A DNA stretch of 64,000 nt from Rhizopus arrhizus (lineage: Eukaryota > Mucoromycota > Mucoromycetes > Mucorales > Rhizopodaceae): positions 1,612,001 to 1,676,000 of the forward strand of contig JAKZZE010000007.1 of NCBI GenBank assembly GCA_024220505.1, given 5' to 3'. Shown in pieces: positions 22,201-33,100 of the stretch. The notes under the pieces are model-generated. The model did no database searches and was not told the origin of the DNA. It worked only from the letters and a program-made list of their open reading frames with translations. Every line of letters begins with the position of its first letter. The first letter of the stretch is position 1. The translations under genes and the position numbers were made by a program.

Positions 22201-24128
22201 TTTGGACATCTGAACAAGAAAGAGCTTTTGAAAAGATCAAGGCATTATTGTCTTCTGCGCCACTTCTTCATCATCCAGATCTAGAACAACCTTTTTATGT
22301 TGCTACTGATGCTAGTAACTATTCAATTGGTGCTGTTCTTTACCAAGTTATCAAAAATGAGACTCGATATATCGGTTTCATGGCACGCTCACTTTCTACA
22401 TCTGAAAAGAATTATTCTACCACTAAACGTGAGCTACTAGCAGTGATATTTGCATTAAAGAAGTTTCATCCATTTTTGTGGGGTAATCCATTCACCTTAT
22501 ACACTGATCACAAGGCCTTGACTTATCTCCACACTCAGCCTGTAGCTAATGCTATGATGATCAATTGGCTGGACACTATACTGGATTATAACTTCAAAAT
22601 CATCCATCGACCTGGTATTCAAAATATTCTACCAGATGCTTTGTCGCGTCTTTTCGAACCTGAAAAAACGCTGGAGGGGGATAATAAAACCATCAAAACA
22701 ATCGTCACTTCCCAAATTATCAATTCTAACGGATCAATTCTTACATCCAGAATGATGATGCCTGCTGACTTGATGACCCCAGCACCAGAAGACAGACAAA
22801 AGCTACTCATGGATACACATTTAGAGGGACACCGTGGAGCTCAAGCAATCGTAACAGCTTTACATAGTGATGGTATTCACTGGACAAAGCTCAAGGAAGA
22901 TGCACTTGAAATAATACGTAGTTGTCCTGATTGCCAAAAATTCAATATCGCAAAGCACGGATACAATCCCTTGACCTCAATCTATGCTGATGCACCTTGG
23001 GATCACATCTGTATCGACACAGCCGGACCTTTCCCTACTTCAGTACAAGGTAATCAATACATCCTTCTGGTAGTGGACGTCTTTACACGATATTGTGTAC
23101 TCAAAGCCTTGCCCGATAAATCTTCTCTCACTATTGCACTTGCATTAAGGAGTATCTTATCGCTCTTTGGTCGACCAAAAATTATCCAAAGTGATAATGG
23201 TACTGAGTATGTCAATGAACTCGTCAGACTGTATGTTGAATCATCCGGTATTGATCATCGTCTCATATCAGCTTATCATCCCCGAGCTAACGGTATAGTC
23301 GAACGATGGGTTGGCAAAGCAAAAAATATTTTGCACAAAAGATTACAAGGCAGAACTGAGGATTGGGACTTGTATGTTGACAGTACCCAAGAAGCTCTCA
23401 ACAATACGCATACAGCTTTACACGGCACTAGACCTTTCTCATTGATGTTTGCAAGACGTCCCAATGAAAACAAGGATTATAATAACGTGCTGGACAAAAC
23501 TAAATCGCCTGAAACGATGAAACAGTTAGAAACTAGAATTAACGAGTTTAATGACACTGTCTTACCTGCTATTCGTGAAAAAATAAAAACTTCACAAGCT
23601 GCTTCTCGAGACAAGTTCAACCAAACTCACAGAATTCTAACCGATATCCCCACTGGTAGTCAAGTCACGCTCAAGAATGTAAACCGTGTTGCAAAAAGTG
23701 ATCCCCTCTACGTTGGTAATTACACTGTCAAAAGAAAAACTCAAGGTGGTTCATATGTGTTGGTTGATGCAACTGGAGCACTCTTACCAAGAGATGTACC
23801 TCCATCGCAAATAAAGGTTATTTCCCAGGAAGTATCCTTATCCAATACTGATCAATCTGAATCATACGATGTTGAAGCAGTTCTACACCATAAGGGATCA
23901 CCGGGTAATTACTTATATAAAGTTCGATGGAAAGGTTATGGAGAAGAAGATGACGCTTGGGAACCGGCTAGTCATTTCCATGATTACAGACCGATCCAAA
24001 AATATTGGTCACGTCTAAGTGAACAAGAACCAGCGCGCGAGGTTCAACTTGTTCCTAAAAAAGATACGACCAAGAAAAGAAAAAACGTGCATCGCAGTGT
24101 AACTAACTCTAAAAGAAACAGACGTTAA
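19263..24128 (+). CDS. Gag-Pol polyprotein of Gypsy-1
   Basis: 1621 codons in one frame, starting at the first ATG 45 bp after the LTR. It supplies the capsid and enzymes for reverse transcription and integration. Order by residue: capsid-like Gag (about 130-310); a CCHC-like knuckle CYRCSGNVPWSREHAANC (about 427-444); protease VDSGSS (about 540); reverse transcriptase with FVDD (about 865); RNase H with ATDASN and YTDHKALTYL (about 1013-1090); integrase zinc motif HLEGH...CPDC (about 1185-1222); DDE core with DTAGPF, SDNGTEY and ANGIVERW; and a C-terminal chromodomain (about 1536-1583) with YKVRWKGYGEEDDAWEP. The chromodomain places it among the chromoviruses, which usually target marked chromatin. 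No lesion is seen. Gag and Pol are fused, so no frameshift is needed. Confidence 0.96.
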   Translation: MANEDQSPNTFTHGETDVFRTNIEEASKAIEDTEMANAEETPSLMATNLVSNDDKPVDAVMGLRVNLEELRQQIARAVVSGVSQEQLSKLQEQAVSIKNCIMFLDEAQAFCVSPPIPTGDIILGPGHATNVSHPRSSHVIPPDLPIWQWQGNIWRKEAEAHDSVEDLLDTFALIVESNGLSIDSSWSRLVPIKMNRDQRSWFNEVLKGRNLVWSEVRKIIVKTYAAQDVAQELEYMDQLLSLKMAAAESIEAFTDRFQRIRRAAKWDDDIKTATIYKRALPAFLRQEVSRSLLNLGREQQDSVAKVAAKARMVLSSNLCSEVSPSPRQDSAPVKSSSLSLSSNGTEASKYNPRNSHLLSNLQGITKKSSSPGNIKNKFHCAIHGPANHPTDKCNKYKDLLNRSPPLVNPSSATNNSSMSFVSVAKRCYRCSGNVPWSREHAANCPRDKPYHGPTKAIRSVRLDTSRSNGSKPNLTITPQARPQQASSKVSSGDSNLMDVDDEGYPVDYDCKKLTKQNEVFKNTNHSLIVPITIESVNTMALVDSGSSFSSIDTKFVNKYNIAVDRNVSGSVILATSDNVSKRFGTTKFPLSVIYGDNDKNLIHTSHSFEVLPLSLDTEVVIGLDLMHKLNILVTNLAIRHPNLAPVIDKEITDDTPEPNKAPFGTPEQQAHFHNAVKPFVDQNALIPKNSFCTVPESVIRLETVKGKTAYRAPYRTPFKLLPIMRECIDTWLKDEVIERASPNSDWNSPLTLAPKKDLLGNLTGHRPCLDPRLLNSILVSNDRHPIPKIEEIFDRLQGSTIFATLDLRQAFHRFQIYEPDRIKTTFTFEGQQYQFRGCPFGLKHIASRYQRVINIVLRDLPYAQAFVDDIIIFSKSYEEHITHVQNIIQRLTKVNLILNPDKCHFAQSTVYLLGFCVDAKGSRLDPRKVTNALTWPRPASGKEIQRFLGLVNYFRKYLPNISEVTAPLDKLRFEGKLDKLWTSEQERAFEKIKALLSSAPLLHHPDLEQPFYVATDASNYSIGAVLYQVIKNETRYIGFMARSLSTSEKNYSTTKRELLAVIFALKKFHPFLWGNPFTLYTDHKALTYLHTQPVANAMMINWLDTILDYNFKIIHRPGIQNILPDALSRLFEPEKTLEGDNKTIKTIVTSQIINSNGSILTSRMMMPADLMTPAPEDRQKLLMDTHLEGHRGAQAIVTALHSDGIHWTKLKEDALEIIRSCPDCQKFNIAKHGYNPLTSIYADAPWDHICIDTAGPFPTSVQGNQYILLVVDVFTRYCVLKALPDKSSLTIALALRSILSLFGRPKIIQSDNGTEYVNELVRLYVESSGIDHRLISAYHPRANGIVERWVGKAKNILHKRLQGRTEDWDLYVDSTQEALNNTHTALHGTRPFSLMFARRPNENKDYNNVLDKTKSPETMKQLETRINEFNDTVLPAIREKIKTSQAASRDKFNQTHRILTDIPTGSQVTLKNVNRVAKSDPLYVGNYTVKRKTQGGSYVLVDATGALLPRDVPPSQIKVISQEVSLSNTDQSESYDVEAVLHHKGSPGNYLYKVRWKGYGEEDDAWEPASHFHDYRPIQKYWSRLSEQEPAREVQLVPKKDTTKKRKNVHRSVTNSKRNRR

Positions 24129-24539
24129 CACATTGACCTTCTTCCACCAACTTTCATTAACTATACATATACGTTACCAGCAAATTACGCAATTATAAAA
24201 TATTTACAAGGATAGTAAAAAATGAATTTTTTACTCATGCCTTAATATTTTTCAATATGCACATTTGTACGCAGTCACATTTACAGACAAACATCACTTT
24301 AGCAATAAATTCCTGTTCAGGGTTTATTATCGCCTAAATGCTTTGTTCCATTCTTGAACACTATACTTTATATGTTTATATAAAGAGCCACTATACGTTA
24401 TATGACTTAACCCTACCAAGCACCTATTTATTACAACAAATAGAGCTCATCTTGACATCTCAAACCTCATTTTCGACATTCACTTAAACAAACATATTTT
24501 CACTTGCCACATTAATTCCAGAAAAGATAGTTACAACCT

Positions 24540-24551
24540 GGAAGGGGGCAA
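24540..24551 (+). promoter_or_regulatory. Polypurine tract of Gypsy-1
   Basis: GGAAGGGGGCAA immediately upstream of the 3' LTR is the expected primer for plus-strand DNA synthesis. Confidence 0.75.
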
Positions 24552-24892
24552 TGTCATGTTTTGACATGTCAATAAGATACAGTCTTATCATTCTGGACTA
24601 AATCTTTACAAATGAGTTTGAATAAGAATAGAGCCTGATAATTATCACTGCCCTAAACAGCCAAGTTTCACTTTCATCTCAACAGTTGATTATTAACATC
24701 AGTTTATAAAATTTTTCTTATACATGTCAAATCATATCGGTCGTAACTATTTTTGTCATCTAATCTCAGGTCTTGCTCAACTAATATAAATAGCCTTGAA
24801 ATCTTTCTTTAATAAAAGTATTCGACTTTAGAACTATTGTTCGGTCTCGTTAATTGTTCTTTATCTTATTTTTGAATACTTAAAACACTTCA
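24552..24892 (+). repeat. Gypsy-1 3' LTR
   Basis: 341 bp, one mismatch to the 5' LTR, followed by the CCCCT target duplication. Confidence 0.95.
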
Positions 24893-25021
24893 CCCCTTAT
24901 TTTCGTTTACATTTTCTTCAATAACGTCTGTTAGAGTTATCCAACCACACCGAAAAGCATACCATTCGAATCGCCATGAAAGGAGCATCTTTTGAATACA
25001 AAATAAGCTTTAAAAATCAAA
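24893..25021. other. Host sequence between Gypsy-1 and El1R
   Basis: Short non-transposon segment ending in the El1R target duplication AAA (25019-25021). A small open frame from ATG 24976 runs to the junction. It stays open when continued on the far side of El3 (42339 onwards), so a disrupted short reading frame is possible; 31 codons is too little to call a gene. Confidence 0.45.
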
Positions 25022-25391
25022 CACTGCAAATAATCGTGCAAACTCTGCACACTGTTAATTTTTAGCAATATGCTTTTCTGTTTAACGATGCCAAAAGCTG
25101 TGATTGAATGGGTATTTATGCCGACGTCAATATCGGCACCCTTTAAGGACCTAAATGTCTGTCAATATATTCTGCGTCTCTGTATGGTGCCGATATTAAC
25201 GAAAATGATGATCCATAGCTCTAAGTAGATTTATACAGACCCAATTGTCGTTCTGCGAAGGCGTCTCTCTTGTTAGCTGCTTTACATAGTCTATTCTACG
25301 TTATAAATAATTTGGCAACCAATGATACTTTTTAAATCATTACTTTATTTGTCTTTTTACTCTTTATAAACCACTCATATTGCCTTATATA

Positions 25392-27021
25392 CAGTAGCGG
25401 ACAAAACTGGTGCACAAAACTTTTTTTTAGCTTTTAACTACCATTACCTGCTCATGGTAATTGCAATAGTCATGAAACTGTACTAGAAGGAGGATATACT
25501 AGTCATTGTAATCTATGTATGTTCTAAGCATGACATTGTTAAAACTGAGCGATAAGCGTGCTTTCTATTTATAAAATTTTATATTTTCTAAAAACCGCAA
25601 AAGTGGCTAAAATCTTAGACTTTATATAGTCATCTCATCTCTTGATATCATCGGATGTTCTTCTTTGCATATGCTAATAATATGCGTGTATATCACTTTC
25701 AGTAAAAGAACCCGGCTCTTTAACTATTCTTTTCCAAAGATCATCTACCCTTTTTGATCTAGTGTCGTATCATCATACCTTTGCCATCAATTGCCACCTG
25801 GCATGCTTAAGCGGACTTAGGCCGGGATTAGTGGCGGCTAAACTTGTAGCACAGAAGCGCTGTTATCAAATATTGAGTTTGTGACATGCGTTGACTTGTG
25901 CCTTGTGCCATTGTCATACTGAAACGAGAGATTACGACGTTTTAGACCACTATACGCTAGGCTTTTGTGGTATGAAGTAAGCGAAATATATGCGTATATT
26001 TATGAGTTCATTATACCATCATATACTTGACACACATATTCTGGTCCACAGTATCTAATACAGCCTTAAAACATAACAGAGCAGCCAGCATGCTTCATTG
26101 TTTGATCACCGTGGAAAAATCGCTAAGGTTGTTCGACTTGCTTTCAATATTAGTGTATACTACCTGCATCCATAATGTTCATATTTGTTTCATTGCTAAA
26201 GATAGTAGACTTCCAGCCCTCTATAGTATACAATGGCTTGTCGTGATACCACATTCATCGCTTTTTCCGACTTATACAGCTGATGAAATTCTTCGATTCC
26301 TTACTTCCAGACTCAAAATCTAGCTTCCTACAGTGCCTTCAGACGAACAGTTTGCTAATACTGTATCTTAAGGTCCTCAAAATGTGCTGAGCATCAGAAA
26401 CTGTGTGTAACGGACCTTGTCCAAGCTTTAGGTTGATGACTGAACTAATAACTTTTCAGACTAAAAGCGGAATACCTTCATGATCACAAGACATTAAGTT
26501 TCTTTCTTTCCTCTTTCTCCTGTTGATTGTCCATTTAAAGATTCTTGTTATTCTAGAAATATCTGTTGTCGTACGAACTAAGTGTATTCGAGATCTCAGA
26601 GCTTCGTTTTTACAGTTGCTTATTTTCTTAAACATATAAGGCTAGTACTTTGTTATAGTGAATAGGGTAAAAACAAAAGGGGGGACTCAATGGGAAATAC
26701 AAAATAAGTACAGTTTTATATATTTTTTAAGAGCTACTAAAATTCACTAATATGCTGTGAAATCTGAAAGCAAACGGGAGAGATATGGGGAAAATTGAAA
26801 GAAGGCTAGAGAAGCACTACATTTTTGGCGAAAATTGAAATATGCAAAAAATCACTAAAAATGACCTTTTGTCTGAGGGATGTCCGGCACAGTTCCGGTT
26901 TACATAACATAATGTATATTTTAGACTGTCTTTCAGATGGTATATGCCACAAAGGTCGCAGACATATGACGGAGATACAATGTTGATTTTAATTTTTGTG
27001 CACCAGTTTTGTCCGCTACTG
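25392..27021 (-). mobile_element. Non-autonomous Tc1 copy, family Tc1-3 (copy b)
   Basis: 1630 bp with TA duplications at 25390-25391 and 27022-27023. It is nearly identical to copy a (5750-7379) in reverse and sits at the same position in the 33-bp repeat array. The dead transposase lies on the minus strand; the 98-codon frame at 26027-26323 is antisense to it and is not considered a gene. Confidence 0.92.
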
Positions 27022-27319
27022 TACTTCTTTATGAACCACTCATATTGCCTTATATATTTCTTTATGAACCACTTATATTGCTTTATATACTTCTTTATCG
27101 ACCATTCATATTGCAATAAATATTGCTTTATATATACAAAAAATAGGGATTTTGTTTATAAAAAATAGCTTTTTTTTTATTTGAATAAAATAATAATGAC
27201 AAAATATGATATTTCTTTGCTTGTAACGTTTTAAAAGTGTACTTGACTTACCTAATGTCACCAGAATAGCAGCATCTAATCTAAAAATACATCAATTAAT
27301 CTCGTGGAACTCAAAAAGT

Positions 27320-27440
27320 TCTCAAAAGAAAAAAAAGAAAACAAAAGAAAAAAAAGAAAAAAAAAGAAAAAAAAGAAAAAAAAGAAAAAAAAGAAAAAAA
27401 AAGAAAAAAAAGAAAAAAAAAGAAAAAAAAAAAAAAAAAA
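27320..27440. repeat. A-rich microsatellite
   Basis: Runs of A broken by single G bases, of the type (AAAAAAG)n, ending in a longer A tract. It is about 48 bp longer than in El1L. Charged or Phe-rich frames here are artefacts. Confidence 0.9.
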
Positions 27441-27586
27441 AGCCAAGCTCAAGGATTCAAAGACACAAGGACTCAAAGGCACAAGGACCTGGGTAATTAA
27501 AGCAAAAGAAGGAAATACATCAGTACTTAAGAACCAAAGTAAAAGCCAGGAAAGAAACAGAAAGAGGCCAAAGCAGAGCAACATTC

Positions 27587-27955
27587 ATCTACAATAGATG
27601 TTAAATATCGTGTATATATAATAAAAGCAATAGTACCTTTCTTTAGATAGACCATGGGAAAAAAACTAGCTAAGCGTATACTCACAAGTAAAAAAAAGCA
27701 GCAGACATCTACAATAATTATTAGCTATGAAGGATATGTAATAAAAGTAATAGTACCTTTCTTTAGATGGGCTAAGAGAAAAACCTTGCTAAGCTTTACC
27801 AACAAGTAAAAAAAAAAAAAGGAAGCAGAACGCATCTATAATAAATATTAGTTATGGAGTATATAGTAAAAGTAATAGTACCTTGCTTTAGACGAACCAC
27901 GAGATAAAAGAAGAAAAAAAGACACCAGCCAAGCTTATACCAACAAGTAAAAGAA
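27587..27955 (+). repeat. Subterminal tandem repeats of about 120 bp (El1R)
   Basis: Three units (27587-27706, 27707-27831 and 27832-27955). Each starts CATCTA(C/T)AATA and carries GTAATAGTACCTTTCTTTAG or a variant. The array has the same number of units and the same position in El2 despite strong divergence elsewhere. Confidence 0.78.
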
Positions 27956-28444
27956 GAAGCAACTATAATCCTGGGAAAAAGACTTTATAAAGACAATTTA
28001 AACTATAAAGAAAGCAACCAACACAACTTTACTAAAGTACAAGTACCATTAGAGCAATAATAGAGTATATATAATATTAAGAACTTACCTTTCAGAATAG
28101 ATTTTTTTTTAAAAAAAAAAGGAAAAAAAAAAGGGAAAAAAAAGTACTTTTTTTATAGCTTCATTTTACAAGTGTTACAATTATTTAGTATCAGTAAATT
28201 CTAATAACCATGAAAGCTCGTTTCAACTGCATTTTTTAACATAGTTCAGCTATTAAAATATTCAAAAAGCTTGTTTATATATTGTTAGACTTATTCTTTA
28301 TCTAAATTTAACATCTTCAACCCTAATAGTGTTTTTTTTTTCTTTTTTTTTAAAAAAAAAAAAAGAGTACAAAATAAACTGAAGAATATAAAAACAATGT
28401 AGCACATTCTTCTTTTTCTTCTTCTTTATACTTTATTTTAAAAA

Positions 28445-29739
28445 ATGTCTAGACGCGTCGCTACACCCATCAACGTTCCCAGCAATGCCCCAAAAAGGGC
28501 AAGAGTTTCTTCAAATATCGCTGGATCATCATCCACTGTTGTTCCTTCTTCCTCTTCTCTTTTCCCTGCTCCTGCTCCTGTTCCCGCTCCTGCTCCTGTT
28601 CCCGCTTCTGCTCCTGTTCCCGCTTCTGCTCCTGTTCCCGTTTCTGCTCCTGTGGCCACTCCTGTTGCAACATTTGGTAGCCATACTGGTGCAGAGGCTA
28701 TTGGAGCAGCCTCTAGTTTCACACCAGAGATGATGGCTGCCCAAATGCAGTTTTTTGCTCAAATGTGGCAACAGCAACAGCAGCAGCAGCAGCAGCAACA
28801 TCCAGTTCAACAGCCACAGCAAGGGCAGCAGTATGTTTCTGTGGCTGAGATCAACAAGATCAAAAAGCAGTGTAGTGTAAGCTTAAAATTAAAGTATCAA
28901 TTAGTAAATTCAATTTAGTAACTTTATTTCTTAATTTTTTCACTTACATTATAGGATCACATAGCTGATCACTACCGTGAATACTTGGTTGGCCGTGGCA
29001 TCAAGTTTGATACGCTCAAGTCCATCACCGACAAGGCCAACAGAAAAGTAAAAAATCTGTTGCGCGATGAAGTCAGGAAGCACCAACGCTTCAATTGCCT
29101 GACTGATTCGCAGATATTCACCATGATTAGAAGTAAGTTCTATTACATGGTGGATAAGGCAAATGGGAAAGCTGTGGCGACACCAACGTCAGCCTGCCGC
29201 AGCCGCGTAAATGCAGTAAGTACTTGATATTCAAAAAATCATAATATAAAATGCCTATAATACTTATATCTATACTTTATGATAGAAACTCCTTAACAGG
29301 AGGATTGCTTACAACGCCAACCCAGCAGCATACCACGCCCGGTTCCCATTTGCCGAAAAGATCTTGACGGTTGCTTGGACCTCTGATGAGGAGGATGGCC
29401 CAGAAGATGAAGATGGCCGTACATTTATTGTCAAGCGGCCATCATTCAGAAGTGAAAGAGTAAGTATAACATATCAATAAACCTCTTTTTCTAATATACC
29501 TTAATTGCCTACAGGTAGTGGAATTCCACAAAGAGCTGCAGAAAGGGCACAAAGACTTGTTAAAGAAAAAGGGGGCTCCACCAGCTATTAGAAGAAGAAT
29601 AGAAAATGTTGAGGTGGAGTTCCCTGATAAGCTCGACCATGAGTATTACCCTTCCTGGGCTTTTTCTTCCCCTGCTCTTGGCTTTCCAACTTCTGTTTCT
29701 GGTTCTTCCTCCTTTGCCGCCGTCAACCCAATGCCATAG
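28445..29739 (+). CDS. CACTA-associated accessory protein (El1R)
   Basis: Four exons (28445-28876, 28955-29215, 29286-29459 and 29515-29739) splice in frame through GT-AG introns of 55-78 bp to a 363-aa protein. Residues 1-40 are Ser/Pro-rich with a basic NAPKRAR patch. Residues 41-75 are Pro/Ala repeats and residues 109-118 are Gln. Exon 2 is basic and helix-prone (NRKVKNLLRDEVRKHQRF...CRSRVNA). Exon 3 has NANPAAYHARFPF, an acidic DEEDGPEDEDG patch and VKRPSFRS. Exon 4 has a basic KKKGAPPAIRRR stretch and PSWAFSS. I recognise no family. The same layout occurs in El3 at low identity, which argues for a real, selected gene. A TATA-like ATATAAAAA lies about 60 bp upstream. A TnpA-like DNA-binding partner of the transposase is the likely role (inference). 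Confidence 0.85.
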
Positions 29740-29926
29740 GCATCCACTTTTTTTTTTTCCTTTCCTTTTTGTTCCTTGTTTTGTTGTCGTTTTTCAAATT
29801 GAATAAACATTTGTTAAAAAAAAAGCTAGTCTATTGAATGATTCTTTAGTAAAATATGTAATAAAATAAAAATAATAATAATAATATCGATAGATAAATG
29901 AATGATTTAATGGTTTTGCATATTTG

Positions 29927-32796
29927 TTACATATAAATTTTTCTTGGAAGAGAGAGAGTGAGGATGTGGTTATCGATGTATGATTTGACAGCAACAGGGT
30001 TATAAATTCGATGAATTGGAAGTATGCTAAGTCTTGACACTGGTTCATATTGATTCTTCCACACTTGGATGCCAGTACCATCGAAGGTGGGGAAATGCTG
30101 GGTCGCATGGCTGTACCAATTGACAAATGCAAAGTAATGAGTCATATTGTTAAATGAATGTGTGAAAAGATATGATATTTGACCAATGCGCAGTTGATTG
30201 TCGACAATGGCCTGAATGAATGATGAAGGTGATGATGAAAAGGAATCGTTAATTGCTGGCTGATAAAGTTGTCCAAGCAAAGTGATATTTTTAAATGAAT
30301 GTATAGTAGTATCGATGTATGTATTAGTTGCATAGGTGTAGATATAATAGGCTTTTAAAGCTTCATAATGTTCATGGCATATAAGGTGTATTTTTTTGTT
30401 GTATTTTAAAGGATAGGAGGTTGGTGGCAGAGGCTCACTACCAGTAATCGTCGAATTGAATAAACTAGGCCCGTCTATGAAATGAGAGTAGTCAAATGGC
30501 GTTAAACCACTCTCATCACTCGTAACCTCGCCTATCTTTTCTATAGATTTCACTAATAGGAGCATGTCATTGTTGGTTGTGTTAATGAATGAATGTAATG
30601 AGTGTATGAGGTCTTGTGTATGAACATTTTGGATAAACATAATTGCATAGGTTGTTTCGAAGCCTGTCTTAAAATTAATGTTTATATTTTTTATGTTACC
30701 ATTAAGGCGTTCGAAACCATAAAGCCAAAAGGCATAAGAAGGACCAAAGTCCAAAAAGCATTCCTTGAGATGCATATGCATGTGCATGTTTGGTGTTGCC
30801 ATAGAGTTTCCATATAGTCGAACACAAGTCTTGCCAAAATTTTTAAAGAGTGAATGGGCTATGTCTATGTCTTCATTTGTAACAAGGGGCCCAGTGACCA
30901 ATTTCACCGCTTCAACGTACAGCATCCAATTGTCAAAGTGCTCTCTTGCCAGTTTCTGTTTCAAGAGAAATAGCGACAGCACAACGCACCACGTTCTCCA
31001 CTCGTCTGATTTCATGTTACTGAAACAACTTTCAATCTTGGCTTTTTTTTTTAAAAAAAAATAATTGTTAGCTTGAACATGAATTAAAGTTTTTTATATT
31101 TGTTACATACATCTAGATATCTTGCAGTATTGAGAAGGAATGATAACTGAGCTAGATTCATCAGCCATTGCCTTGAAATCATTTACAGTGAGCAAACCAC
31201 GGCCTTCCCAAACTTCAATCATTCTTTTTGGTGTACCAAGAAACAAGTTGTGCATTGGATCCACAGCTGTCAATCTCACCACATCAAAATAACAAAGTCT
31301 ATGGAGCTCACTCCATTTACTCCCCGTGCTCGTCTGTAAGGCTCTTTGCTGAGTGATGTGAGTTGCATTCAGCCAGTCAAATGCTTCTTGTCTTTGTTGA
31401 ATACTGTCCCTCATTATCCAGTGTTCATCATCAAAGTTGGAAAAATCAGGCTTGGATGAATTCACACCAGTACTGATTCTAGGAAAGACAGTTGAGCATT
31501 TGTTACAAGCCTTATGAGCTGACTGCCCCATAAACCCGGCTACTTTACGCGCTGCAGGTATGTCGCAATTGACTGACATTAAAGCAACACGAACAAGCAC
31601 ACCATTTGGGCATTGATAGGTGGGTATAACCACACCATCGTACAGGACAATCAACTCATCCACCATTGGCCGCAAGAAGTTTTGAATTTGGTCATCCGTG
31701 GGCTCGCCAGGACCAGGAATCATACCAACAAGAATAACGTTGGAAGTCTTCATCCTTGAACTTCTTGGGAGATTGTTGATAGTGAGGTACACACCACCAC
31801 AAGAATAGTGCATACCGTCACTAGGCTGAAACCAGTCCACATTCAACGACACCATCAACGACCTTTCTTTGTTGACAAATGGCTGAGCATTTGAGTCGGC
31901 AAGCTGACTCCAAACTCTACCATCATAGATGTCGTAAAGAACATCCTCTTCCACCGATCTACTTCTCCACTGCTCAATTTGGAACTCGAAGGCAGGACGA
32001 GCAAAAAACTTCTTTAACGTTTCCAAAATTGAGTTGTAAGGGTACTCAAGAGCAGGCTTGATGGTGCTTCCAACAAAAAGAGGATTACCACATGGTTGTT
32101 CTTGGCGGTGAGGGTTGTTTGCAAACCTGACATAAGAGCATTGTCGGGCATGCAAACTTCCCGTGGTGTAAACGCTTCTGCAAAGGGAACAGACAAGAAA
32201 ACGAGAAACACCACTGCTGGCAGACTAGTAGTTGACCATGACACGAGCCGTGGAGATCTTTGTTGGTATCTCCATGTCATGGCCAAGAGCACGAACAAAG
32301 AAAGAGAGAAAGGCCAACAATTCCTCACCAGCTTGTACAGAGAGGTACTTTGCTTGAAAAAGAACCACGTAGAGCACCAAAAGATGCTTGAGCTGTTCTT
32401 CGTGGCTCAATTCCTCCTCTCCATCAACATTCATGTGGTCTAACAAATTGTAAAATACAGTTCAATAAATAAATCCTTTCTAATGTAAAATGCTTTGTCG
32501 ACTGAAAATATACCTTCAAAGGTGGTATGCTCACTTTCGTTTTCAGGGACGGCTGTTGGTTGTTGCATGACTTCGGCTACTTGTCTTCTAGACTCTATTT
32601 TTTTTTTTTTTTTTTTTTTTTTACATTAACACGAGTGCGTTTATACGAAAAAATAAAAACTATAACCTCTTCCTCTGAATCTGTCCAGACGCTTATGAGT
32701 AAGAACAGTTCTCTTTGCAAGTCTTCTAAATCCACCGGGATGCATGCTGCATTCGGTACAAGTGCAAGCGATTTTAATGTTGTTGATGTTGTTCAT
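29927..32796 (-). pseudogene. CACTA-like transposase (El1R), one nonsense codon
   Basis: Exons on the minus strand: 32796-32667, 32594-32514, 32439-31111 and 31041-29927, in frame for 884 aa except for a TAG at 32227-32225. There the El2 copy has a sense codon (VNY then S). Residues 11-31 hold CTCTECSMHPGGF...TH, a CxCxxC...H finger. Next comes a treble-clef-like FLVCSLCRSVY...C. The DDE-like core has LNVDWFQPSD, NCDIPAARKVAGFMG, CNKCSTVF and DPMHNLFLGTPKRMIEVW, with the acidic residues in the first two and last motifs as candidate catalytic residues. The C-terminal DUF4218-like part has MHMHMHLKE and DFGPSYAFWLYGFERLNG. It is related to Tnp2-type CACTA and fungal Plavaka-like transposases. 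The single stop could be a recent loss. Confidence 0.88.
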
Positions 32797-33055
32797 TTTG
32801 AAGAATTTAGTATTTTGTAAAGAAATAAAGAAGGAAAAAAAAAATGCGCCTGATAAAAAACGAGTAGTAAATTTGCAAAAACAGTCGGTGCTTAAACAAT
32901 GAAATAAGGCAGAAAAACAACTTTTTTTTTCTCCCTTGCTTTGTTTCATGGAATACACTAGATGTCAAAGGTACAAAAGATAAAAAAAAAGCTCAAGTAT
33001 TGACCATATGTAAGTTTATAAAAAAAAAAAATAACAACCAAGTCTAATGTCGGTT

Positions 33056-33100
<45 letters not shown>

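Larger units (their letters stand above)
18877..24892 (+). mobile_element. Ty3/gypsy chromovirus Gypsy-1, apparently intact
   Basis: Two 341-bp LTRs (18877-19217 and 24552-24892) start TG and end CA. They differ at one position that I can find (A/G in GAATAGARCC). The 5-bp target duplication is CCCCT (18872-18876 and 24893-24897). Between them is a single open gag-pol frame. A purine-rich tract GGAAGGGGGCAA precedes the 3' LTR (24540-24551). No obvious tRNA primer-binding TGG follows the 5' LTR. Near-identical LTRs and an open frame indicate a recent insertion. Confidence 0.96.

Noticed and set aside
98..31080. Large imperfect palindrome (98-7749 against 25022-31080) as a segmental inverted duplication
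   Set aside because: Homology ends exactly at the CACTG terminus on one side, with different flanks, so two insertions of the same transposon in opposite orientation explain it.
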